Origin: Gammaproteobacteria bacterium
GTDB taxonomy: Bacteria; Pseudomonadota; Gammaproteobacteria; Pseudomonadales; Porticoccaceae
DNA length: 13,073 bases
Assembly (NCBI GenBank): GCA_016708925.1
Contig: JADJET010000016.1
Location: 1-13,073, forward strand
Reading direction: 5' to 3'
Below the pieces are notes generated by a model that made no database searches, had not been told where the DNA came from, and saw nothing but the letters and a program-made list of their open reading frames with translations. Both the position numbers and the translations under genes were made by a program. Positions 6,839 to 12,119 of the stretch are shown one piece after another. Position 1 is the stretch's first letter; every line of letters starts with the position of its first letter.

Positions 6839-6870
6839 GCGCCAAAGACTGTTTTCGCGCCAACGACTGT
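6839..6870 (+). repeat. Short imperfect direct repeat, 18-bp period
   Basis: GCGCCAAAGACTGT (6839-6852) is repeated as GCGCCAACGACTGT (6857-6870), 13 of 14 bases identical. It lies just downstream of the DUF4124 gene. There are only two copies and no known function. Confidence 0.45.
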
Positions 6871-6909
6871 GACGGGTCGCGGGTCGCCACCGGTACGCCC
6901 GACTCGTGG

Positions 6910-7443
6910 TTACGGTCGCCGTTGTCCGGGGGGTCGGACGAGCTGCGCGAGGCGATCCCGTTCGAGGCGCAAGCGGGCGTTGTAGTCGTTTGCCACCGCG
7001 CGTATTTCAGCGGCGAGCAAACGCCGGCGGGCAGCGCTGTCCCGGGTCTTCCCGATGTCGGCTTGCCGGGCGCGCAGGGCCGCCAGACGGTCATCGCGCG
7101 TTCGCGTCAACTCCCGGATGCGCTGCCGGTGGCGGGCGACGTCCCGTTCGTACGCGCGTTCGCGGTTGGCTTGCACGGTTTCCGAAAAATCGCCCTCGAC
7201 ACCCATGCCGAGGCCGTTGGTGGGCGTGTCGGTGAGTTCGATCCGGTCCGCGCCGGTGCCGCAGGGATTCTCGCTGAAAGCGACGTCGCCCTGAGCGTCC
7301 GTGCAGCGGTAGACGGTCGCGGCGCGAGCGGGCAGCGCCAGGGTGGCGATTGCGAGGGCCAGCCCGATCGGGATGGCGGTGCGGGGGTTGGCGAAGCGCC
7401 GGGAAGGCGGCGAAAAAAAGTTGGCGTCCGTGGTTGCCGTCAT
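6910..7443 (-). CDS. Exported DUF4124 domain protein, 177 aa
   Basis: A predicted periplasmic or envelope protein of unknown role. The N-terminus has a long basic leader, then a hydrophobic core (TAIPIGLALAIATLALP) and a signal-peptidase-like site ARA before ATVYRC. The mature start is the DUF4124 (PF13511) motif VYRCTDAQGDVAFSENPCG, which carries two Cys that may form a disulphide. The remainder (about residues 85-177) is helical and very Arg-rich with coiled-coil character (RERAYERDVARHRQRIRELT). ATG at 7443 is chosen because AGGAG lies six bases upstream; an in-frame GTG at 7473 lacks such a site and would only lengthen the already long leader. It is divergent from fabV across 233 bp. Nothing in the context tells its job. 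Confidence 0.85.
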   Translation of the reverse strand: MTATTDANFFSPPSRRFANPRTAIPIGLALAIATLALPARAATVYRCTDAQGDVAFSENPCGTGADRIELTDTPTNGLGMGVEGDFSETVQANRERAYERDVARHRQRIRELTRTRDDRLAALRARQADIGKTRDSAARRRLLAAEIRAVANDYNARLRLERDRLAQLVRPPGQRRP

Positions 7444-7564
7444 GGCGTGCTCCTCATCCTGAGAAGACCCCATTGAACCAGAGCGGATCGGGATGACGCC
7501 AGTCCATCAGGGGGATCCGTTTCCCGCTCGATGCCGGGAGTGCGGTGGCGCCGCCCGGAGAACG

Positions 7565-7593
7565 TGGAGTCGCTGGGGGGTTCCGCGTATTAT
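7565..7593 (+). promoter_or_regulatory. Candidate fabV promoter
   Basis: TATTAT (7588-7593) as -10 and TGGAGT (7565-7570) as a weak -35, with 17 bases between them, about 80 bp before the fabV start. It lies in the divergent gap shared with the DUF4124 gene. The -35 matches the consensus in only three of six bases. Confidence 0.38.
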
Positions 7594-7676
7594 TGCCCGG
7601 CCATTTCACCGGCGGCTGCCGGCCCCGACGCGGCGGCACCAGAACCAGTAACAACGCGATATCCAGGGGAGAGTTC

Positions 7677-8855
7677 ATGGTCATCCAGCCCAAGGTCCGG
7701 GGATTCATCTGCACCAATGCGCATCCGGTGGGCTGTGCGGCGAACGTCCAGCAGCAGATCGATTACGTCAAACGCGGCGGGCCCATTGCCGGTGGCCCGC
7801 GCCGGGTGCTGGTGATCGGCGCCTCCACCGGCTATGGGCTTGCCTCGCGGATTACCTCCGCCTTTGGTTGCGGTGCGGGCACGCTCGGCGTGTTCTTCGA
7901 GAAGGAGCCCATCGAGCGGCGCCCCGGCACGGCCGGTTATTACAATACCGCCGCCATGCAGCGCGCCGCGCGCGCCGAGGGGCGCTACGCCCAAGGCATC
8001 AACGGCGACGCGTTCTCCGACGCAGTCAAGGCCCAGGTGGTGGACAAGCTCAAGCGCGAACTGGGTCCGGTGGATCTGGTGGTCTATTCGATCGCCGCGC
8101 CCCGGCGTACCGATCCGCGCACCGGCATCACCTATACCTCGGCGCTCAAGCCCATCGGCGCACCCTTCACCATGCGCGGCATCAATACCGATTCGCTGGT
8201 GGTGGAAGAGACCACGGTCGAACCCGCGACCGAAGAGGAAATCGCCCACACCATCAAGGTCATGGGCGGCGAGGACTGGGAGTGGTGGATGCAACTGCTC
8301 CAGCACGAGGGTCTGCTCGCCGAAGGCTGCAAAACCACCGCCTACACTTACATCGGCAAGGAGATGACCTGGCCGCTCTACGGTCACGCCGCTATCGGCA
8401 TGGCCAAGCGCGACCTCGACCGCGCCGCGGTCGCCATCGGCAAACAACTGCAAGGCATCGGCGGCGAGTGTCGCGTGTCGGTGCTCAAGGCGCTGGTGAC
8501 CCAGGCGAGTTCCGCGATTCCCATCATGCCGCTGTACATTTCCATCCTCTACAAGATCATGAAGGAGGAGGGCACCCACGAGGGTTGCATCGAGCAGATT
8601 CAGGGTTTGTTCGCGCGCCAGCTCTACGGCAGCGCGCGCGAGCTGGACGAAGCCGGGCGTCTGCGCATGGATGCGAAGGAACTGCGCGACGACGTGCAGG
8701 CCCGGGTGAAGGCGCTGTGGGAAACCGTGACCACCGGGAACGTGGACCAGCTCACCGATCTCAAAGGCTACAAGGAGGAGTTTTTGAAGCTGTTCGGTTT
8801 CGGTATCCCGGGCGTCGATTACAGCGCCGACGTCGATCCCGTGGTTCAACTCTGA
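7677..8855 (+). CDS. fabV: FabV, NADH-dependent trans-2-enoyl-ACP/CoA reductase, 392 aa
   Basis: FabV reduces the trans-2-enoyl-ACP double bond in the last step of each round of fatty-acid elongation, using NADH, in the cytoplasm. It is the enoyl reductase type least sensitive to triclosan. The protein starts MVIQPKVRGFICTNAHPVGC as in the family. The cofactor-binding motif VLVIGASTGYGLASR is at 44-58, with FFEK after the second strand (residues 73-76). The catalytic Y-x8-K is Tyr235-GHAAIGMA-Lys244, the same numbering as described for Burkholderia FabV. SSAIPIMPLYISILYKIMK and the C-terminal FGIPGVDY are also typical. Length is normal. AGGGGAG at 7665-7671 lies five bases before the ATG. No other enoyl reductase is in the window. 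A terminator-like hairpin separates it from the MBL gene. Confidence 0.97.
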   Translation: MVIQPKVRGFICTNAHPVGCAANVQQQIDYVKRGGPIAGGPRRVLVIGASTGYGLASRITSAFGCGAGTLGVFFEKEPIERRPGTAGYYNTAAMQRAARAEGRYAQGINGDAFSDAVKAQVVDKLKRELGPVDLVVYSIAAPRRTDPRTGITYTSALKPIGAPFTMRGINTDSLVVEETTVEPATEEEIAHTIKVMGGEDWEWWMQLLQHEGLLAEGCKTTAYTYIGKEMTWPLYGHAAIGMAKRDLDRAAVAIGKQLQGIGGECRVSVLKALVTQASSAIPIMPLYISILYKIMKEEGTHEGCIEQIQGLFARQLYGSARELDEAGRLRMDAKELRDDVQARVKALWETVTTGNVDQLTDLKGYKEEFLKLFGFGIPGVDYSADVDPVVQL

Positions 8856-8891
8856 CGCCCGGCGCCCAGAGACAATAAGAAACATCAGCAG

Positions 8892-8910
8892 CCCGGCCGA
8901 GGCCGGGTTT
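8892..8910 (+). terminator. Terminator or attenuator-like hairpin between fabV and the MBL gene
   Basis: CCCGGC (8892-8897) pairs with GCCGGG (8902-8907) around a four-base loop, followed by TTT. The stem is strong, the T-run short. It ends just before the GGGAG (8912-8916) ribosome binding site of the next gene, so it could attenuate rather than end transcription. Confidence 0.42.
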
Positions 8911-8923
8911 CGGGAGATTCGCA

Positions 8924-9796
8924 ATGACCACCACCGATACCGTTACAGCCACCGCCACCGTCGATCAGTTTTCACCGCTGGTACGGCGCATCGCCGCGCC
9001 CAACGGCAGTGTGATGACCGGAGCCGGCACCAATACCTTCCTGATCGGTCGGGACGAAGTCGCGGTACTGGACCCGGGTCCAGACTACGAAAGCCACTAT
9101 CAGGCCATCCTCACGGCCGGCGCCGGACGCATCAAATGGGTGGTGGTGACGCACACCCACAAGGATCACTCGCCGCTCGCCGCGCGGCTGGCTGCCGAAA
9201 CCGGTGCCAAACTCATGGGTTGCGTGCTGCGTCCGGGCGACGAATTCCAGGACACCTCGTTCCACGTTGACACGGATATCCGTCACGGCGACCGTCTGGA
9301 AACCGCGGAATTCACCCTCGAAGCCGTGTTCAGTCCCGGCCACGTCGGCAATCATTTCTGCTATTTCCTTCACGAGGACGCGCTGCTGTTTGCCGGCGAT
9401 CACATCATGGATGGCTCCACCGTGGTCATCCTGCCGCCGAGCGGCGACATGAAGGACTATCTCGACTCGCTCGGCGTGCTCGAAAAATATCCGGCGACCG
9501 GTATCGCACCGGGTCACGGCAACCTGATGCCCAATCCCCGCAAGGTCATCGACACCCTGCGCCGCCATCGCCTGATGCGCGAACAAAAAGTGCTTGCCGG
9601 CATGCGCAAAACCGGTCCCGGGACCATCATGGATTTCCTGCCGGCGGTGTACGACGACGTGGACCCGAAAGTATTTTTCTACGCGCGTTTTTCCCTCTGG
9701 GCGCACCTGTTGAAACTGGAACGCGACGGCCTTGCGCGTCGCACCCGGCACGATGTCGAGTTCGATCACGAACTCTGGGAACTGACCGTCAACTGA
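8924..9796 (+). CDS. MBL-fold metallo-hydrolase, LACTB2-like layout, 290 aa
   Basis: A soluble metallo-beta-lactamase-fold hydrolase. The metal ligands are complete: H77-T-H79-K-D81-H82 (HxHxDH), H140 in SPGH, D159 in FAGDH and H198 in APGH. GTNTFLIG near residue 35 and the extra C-terminal helical, winged-helix-like part (about 205-290, with RRHRLMREQKVLAGM and SLWAHLLKLERDGLARR) resemble the LACTB2 group, whose human member is an endoribonuclease; bacterial members are mostly uncharacterised. The substrate could be an RNA, a thioester such as an acyl-ACP or CoA, or a glutathione adduct. The position 68 bp after fabV hints at thioester chemistry, but that is inference. GGGAG at 8912-8916 precedes the ATG by seven bases. 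DUF2789 follows after 26 bp, suggesting co-transcription. Confidence 0.9.
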   Translation: MTTTDTVTATATVDQFSPLVRRIAAPNGSVMTGAGTNTFLIGRDEVAVLDPGPDYESHYQAILTAGAGRIKWVVVTHTHKDHSPLAARLAAETGAKLMGCVLRPGDEFQDTSFHVDTDIRHGDRLETAEFTLEAVFSPGHVGNHFCYFLHEDALLFAGDHIMDGSTVVILPPSGDMKDYLDSLGVLEKYPATGIAPGHGNLMPNPRKVIDTLRRHRLMREQKVLAGMRKTGPGTIMDFLPAVYDDVDPKVFFYARFSLWAHLLKLERDGLARRTRHDVEFDHELWELTVN

Positions 9797-9822
9797 TTAC
9801 CGACTCACTGCGGGAGCATGTG

Positions 9823-10071
9823 ATGGACACGACACGACACGATCTGAAAGCACTGTTTGCGCAACTGGGTTTGCCGCACGACGCGGAAGACATCGCCATG
9901 TTCATCGACCAGCACCGGCCCCTGGATCCTGCGCTCACCCTGGCCGAAGCGCCGTTCTGGCAGCCCGCGCAGCGGGAGTTTCTGCTCGAAGCATTCGCCG
10001 ATGATTCCGACTGGGTTGAGGCAGTGGACAAGCTTGACGCGATGCTCCGGCATCGAGATCGCCATGGTTGA
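9823..10071 (+). CDS. DUF2789 domain protein, 82 aa
   Basis: A small, acidic, soluble protein of the DUF2789 family, function unknown. The whole length fits: MDTTRHDLKALFAQLGLPHD, then FIDQHRPLDPALTLAEAPFW and QREFLLEAFADDSDWVEAVD. ATG at 9823 has GGGAG (9812-9816) six bases upstream; a GTG immediately before it (9820) would add one residue. It follows the MBL gene by 26 bp and is probably in the same transcript. It is the last intact host-type gene before the integrative-element scar. Confidence 0.85.
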   Translation: MDTTRHDLKALFAQLGLPHDAEDIAMFIDQHRPLDPALTLAEAPFWQPAQREFLLEAFADDSDWVEAVDKLDAMLRHRDRHG

Positions 10072-10123
10072 AGCGGTGCGCGCGTGGCGCTGCCGCATCG
10101 CGCCGGAATGTTAACAATCTTTG

Positions 10124-10142
10124 CGCGGGCGTTGCGCCCGCG
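10124..10142. repeat. Inverted repeat after DUF2789
   Basis: CGCGGGCG (10124-10131) and CGCCCGCG (10135-10142) form a perfect eight-pair stem with a three-base loop, 53 bp after the DUF2789 stop. No T-run follows on either strand, so a classic terminator is not supported. It may be a Rho-associated or structural end, or it may mark the edge of the inserted element. Confidence 0.5.
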
Positions 10143-10166
10143 TGCGCTGAGCAAAGCATGCAAAGG

Positions 10167-10575
10167 TTACCGGGTGCGCAGTGATTGCCCCGTGCTGGGT
10201 GCGAAACCGCCCGGAGCACGGTCGCCAAAGGTTTTAGAAAAACGGACGTGGGAGCGTATCCGCCGAAAGCCGAATCCATCTGCACCGGTGCGCCATTCTG
10301 GTTCCGGTTCATCATCCCAATCGGCCGTGCGCACAGTCCAGGCCGCAGCGACCAGGAACAGAAGCAGAGCGCCAGCCAGAATGCGGCATAGAACAACACA
10401 CCGAGTACGACAAGCTTGATGACCAACAGCGCCGCCTTTATGGCAACCAAGCGCCCACCCTTCGCACGCACCGACGGGACAGCCTGGCCCCTTCCGTTCG
10501 GGCGCACGACCACCACATCTGGCCCTGTGTCCGGCCTGCGCGTTCCGCGAAAGTGGTCTGTGCAGCGAGTTCCAT
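10167..10575 (-). pseudogene. Frameshifted DUF3742 gene, remnant of an integrative conjugative element
   Basis: DUF3742 proteins are small membrane proteins encoded in the conjugation region of ICEclc/PAGI-2-type elements. Read on the minus strand, three frames must be combined. MELAAQTTFAERAGR starts at 10575; then in a second frame IKLVVLGVLFYAAFWLAL (the membrane segment); then in a third frame LLLFLVAAAWTV, followed by TADWDDEPEPEWRTG and GADGFGF. The second shift falls at about 10362-10370, where the frame changes inside a CTCTGCTTCTG stretch. The first lies near 10500-10540 and is less exact. No single frame covers the domain, so the gene is broken unless the sequence has errors. An in-frame ATG at 10647 would extend the N-terminus. 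The N-terminal assignment is the weakest part. Confidence 0.62.
10190..10221. repeat. Inverted repeat at the end of the DUF3742 remnant
   Basis: CCGTGCT (10190-10196) and AGCACGG (10215-10221) are exact inverted copies, with GGG and CCC inside that could extend the stem. There is no T-run on the minus strand side. It may be what remains of a transcription end of the element, or its boundary. Confidence 0.4.
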
Positions 10576-10647
10576 GGTGGTGACCTCATGGGTGTCCTGT
10601 GGATTCTCATCCGGCACCGGTTCCAAGGCATTCTCGATTGAATCCAT

Positions 10648-10681
10648 CGTGGATTTTTCAACGATCGTTTGAATTTCCACG
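10648..10681. repeat. 34-bp imperfect palindrome just after yhaV
   Basis: Centred on CGATCG. In the minus-strand RNA, CGTGGA pairs with TCCACG at the base, TTCAA pairs with TTGAA further in, and a seven-base loop ACGATCG caps it; unpaired A-rich bases separate the two stems. It starts 11 bp after the yhaV stop and ends at the candidate start (10647) of the DUF3742 remnant. It could be an RNA-processing or stability element, or an operator. Confidence 0.5.
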
Positions 10682-10691
10682 CGACATCCAA

Positions 10692-11153
10692 TCAAGGTTC
10701 CTTCGATGCCCATTCCGCCCGGCTCGTTGCCACCAGCGCTGCCCAGTCGTCGGGCGGATTGCCCTGCCCGAGCATCTTCTCGAAGACCGCATACGGGTCG
10801 GATTTGCTGCCCGCCGATCGCAAAGTCTGCTCGTCGTTGACCCAGGCGTACACGATGACCTTCACTTTCGAGTCGTACCGGAAGAACAGTCGGTACCGCC
10901 TTCCGAGCTTGGCCCGCCGCCAGTGGCGATAGGCCGGCCCCATGGTGTTGCCCTGGCGGTATTCGTCGCGCGCCGGATCGCTCGGCACCACGTCGTGCAT
11001 CAACTGGACCAAGGCCCTGAAGAACTTGACGTTGGCGTTGGACGCAAAGCCCTCGGAGTCGTTCTCTTGCGCACGCAGCACGGCCGCACGCAGCTTGGTC
11101 AACTGCTCGATCAGGTTGTCGTGAAACAGCAGGGTCCAGCCATGCTGCCGCAT
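10692..11153 (-). CDS. yhaV: YhaV family toxin (RNase) of a type II toxin-antitoxin pair, 153 aa
   Basis: YhaV is a ribosome-dependent mRNA interferase neutralised by the antitoxin PrlF. The length (153 residues against 154 in E. coli) and the layout agree. N-terminal HGWTLLFHDNLIEQL corresponds to the NGWALYAHPCF region, and the C-terminal half holds GRRYRLFFRYDSKVKVIVYA (84-103), WVNDEQTLRSAGSKSDPYAV and FEKMLGQGNPPDDW, all strongly conserved. The basic residues around 78-92 are the expected catalytic and RNA-binding region. No frameshift or internal stop is seen, so the toxin should be active. The ATG overlaps the antitoxin stop by one base (TGATG at 11151-11155), a coupling that keeps toxin output tied to antitoxin. 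It sits between two decayed conjugation genes. Confidence 0.94.
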   Translation of the reverse strand: MRQHGWTLLFHDNLIEQLTKLRAAVLRAQENDSEGFASNANVKFFRALVQLMHDVVPSDPARDEYRQGNTMGPAYRHWRRAKLGRRYRLFFRYDSKVKVIVYAWVNDEQTLRSAGSKSDPYAVFEKMLGQGNPPDDWAALVATSRAEWASKEP

Positions 11154-11470
11154 CAGATTTCCACGTCCCCATCGAAGTCATCGCCCAGAACAACCTTGTG
11201 GCCTGCATGCTCCAGCATCGTGCGAGCCAGATCCTCTGGCAGACCGCGAATGTTCCGGCCAGCCTCGATGTCGCGAGCCAGCAGGGTCAGGAACGCGGCA
11301 ATGGCGGGGTCTTCATGCTCGGCGTCGGCGCGCGTCACGACGACTTCGCCGCCGCGCAGGTCGAACGCCACCTTGCCACCGGTGTCCACGCCCAGCGCCT
11401 GCCGGATCGACTTGGGCAGCGTGATCTGGCCCTTGGAGGTCAGCGTGGCAACTTCATGGATCTCAGGCAT
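11153..11470 (-). CDS. prlF: PrlF (SohA) family antitoxin with an AbrB-type DNA-binding domain, 105 aa
   Basis: PrlF binds and inhibits YhaV and represses the operon. The N-terminal swapped-hairpin (AbrB/MazE-like) DNA-binding domain is clear: EVATLTSKGQITLPKSIRQA then LGVDTGGKVAFDLRGGEVVV. The C-terminal half (from about residue 52, DPAIAAFLTLLARDIEAG and LPEDLARTMLEHAG) is the toxin-binding part. E. coli PrlF has 111 residues. The longer in-frame version from 11587 has no support. ATG at 11470 has GGGAG seven bases upstream and matches the family start. Stop and toxin start overlap by one base. Autoregulation is likely: an inverted repeat fills the spacer of the candidate promoter 28 to 56 bp upstream. 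Confidence 0.93.
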   Translation of the reverse strand: MPEIHEVATLTSKGQITLPKSIRQALGVDTGGKVAFDLRGGEVVVTRADAEHEDPAIAAFLTLLARDIEAGRNIRGLPEDLARTMLEHAGHKVVLGDDFDGDVEI

Positions 11471-11497
11471 GGCTGTTCTCCCGGTGACAATGCCTTC

Positions 11498-11526
11498 ATT
11501 GTAAGGAATTTTCCTTACATCATCAG
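11498..11526 (-). promoter_or_regulatory. Candidate promoter and operator of the prlF-yhaV operon
   Basis: On the minus strand, TACAAT (11503-11498) is a good -10, and CTGATG (11526-11521) is a weak -35 (TGA core only) at 17 bases. The spacer is filled by a perfect inverted repeat, TGTAAGGAA (11500-11508) and TTCCTTACA (11511-11519), two bases apart, which also covers half of the -10. AbrB/MazE-type antitoxins bind such palindromes to repress their own operon, so PrlF or the PrlF-YhaV complex is the expected ligand. Confidence 0.62.
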
Positions 11527-11689
11527 TCTGCCTGAGCATGAGGACTTCGTCCAGTTGAAAGAGAAGGCTCCATCGTAGGGGCGGCACAGCCAGCCTTCCC
11601 GCATCAATCCGACCTGGGCCAAGCCCGCATTGGCTGTGGCTCGGCTGCCGTTGCTGCCCTATACCAAAGGCCTTCCGACAAAAGCCAAA

Positions 11690-11714
11690 GGGCTGGGAAG
11701 GGGCAAGGGAAGGG
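11690..11714 (+). other. G-quadruplex-forming sequence upstream of the relaxase remnant
   Basis: Five G-runs of three or four (11690-92, 11695-97, 11700-03, 11707-09, 11712-14) are separated by CT, AA, CAA and AA, which satisfies the usual G3+N1-7 rule. A further GGGG is at 11721-24. It lies in a purine-rich stretch 74 bp upstream of the relaxase start. Confidence 0.55.
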
Positions 11715-11758
11715 CGCCAAGGGGAAAGGCCCTACCCGAAAAGGCCCAAAAGGCGCCC
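11712..11758. repeat. Inverted repeat plus AAAGGCCC repeats upstream of the relaxase remnant
   Basis: GGGCGCC (11712-11718) and GGCGCCC (11752-11758) are inverted copies 33 bases apart. Between them AAAGGCCC occurs twice (11725-11732 and 11740-11747). Upstream of a MobH relaxase gene this may be part of the transfer origin or of the relaxase promoter. I cannot see a nick site. Confidence 0.4.
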
Positions 11759-11787
11759 CCGAGCAGCTCCGTCATCCGGGGTTCGCC

Positions 11788-12052
11788 ATGCTCTCGCTGT
11801 TCCAGCGCAAAAGGATTCCGCCGATCACCGGCGCACCATCTGCATCCTCCGTAGCGACATCCAAAGGGAGGTTGTCGCGGCCGGAATCGGCCGTGTCGCT
11901 GCTGGCGACACGGCGCCGGCGGAAGCTTCTGGGACACATCTGGCAGCGCACATCGCTGTCGCGCCGGCAGTTCGCCACGCTGTATCGGGCACCCCTGGCG
12001 CGGGCCGTTGAAGCAACCCTTTCGCTTCCACTACCGCCCAACGCGCGAGTAT
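11788..12052 (+). pseudogene. Internally deleted MobH (TraI_2) relaxase gene of an ICEclc/PAGI-type element
   Basis: MobH relaxases nick the transfer origin and start conjugation of ICEclc-like elements. The ATG at 11788 begins MLSLFQRKRIPPITG, and the frame continues LLATRRRRKLLGHIWQR and SLSRRQFATLYRAPLAR, the normal N-terminus of the TraI_2 domain. From about 11990 the homology jumps to the +2 frame, reading HPWRGPLKQPF and RFHYRPTREY (to 12052), a block that in intact proteins lies about 90-100 residues further on. The piece lost includes the HD-type metal motif. Similarity then ends; the usual continuation RLHSAATGLLY is missing. The gene is therefore doubly broken: an internal deletion with a frame change and a 3' truncation. 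It cannot act as a relaxase. Confidence 0.75.
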
Positions 12053-12060
12053 GCCCCGGC

Positions 12061-12075
12061 CCCGGCAAAGCCGGG
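12061..12075. repeat. Short hairpin between the relaxase scar and the ligase gene
   Basis: CCCGGC (12061-12066) and GCCGGG (12070-12075) around AAA. It lies just past the last relaxase-like codon and 45 bp beyond the stop of the minus-strand ligase gene. There is no T-run after it on the minus strand, so termination is uncertain. Confidence 0.35.
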
Positions 12076-12119
12076 AAATTCACAAATCCACAGACCTTCT
12101 TTCTTCACTTCAGTAGATA

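Larger units (their letters stand above)
6600..6909. other. Convergent intergenic region
   Basis: 310 bp between the ends of the DUF2130 gene (+) and the DUF4124 gene (-). Frames on both strands are Arg-rich and unlike known proteins. It holds one weak terminator-like hairpin and a short direct repeat, both listed separately. I see no gene or RNA here. Confidence 0.6.

Noticed and set aside
6751..7476. Plus-strand open frame of 241 codons opposite the DUF4124 gene.
   Set aside because: The minus-strand protein has a signal peptide, the DUF4124 motif and a ribosome site; the plus frame has none of these.
7590..8924. Long minus-strand open frame of 444 codons opposite fabV.
   Set aside because: fabV is certain on the + strand; the antisense frame is a GC-rich shadow.
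11659..11937. Minus-strand frame rich in Pro, Leu and Arg opposite the relaxase upstream region.
   Set aside because: It runs antisense to the relaxase N-terminus and the G-run region; its composition explains it.
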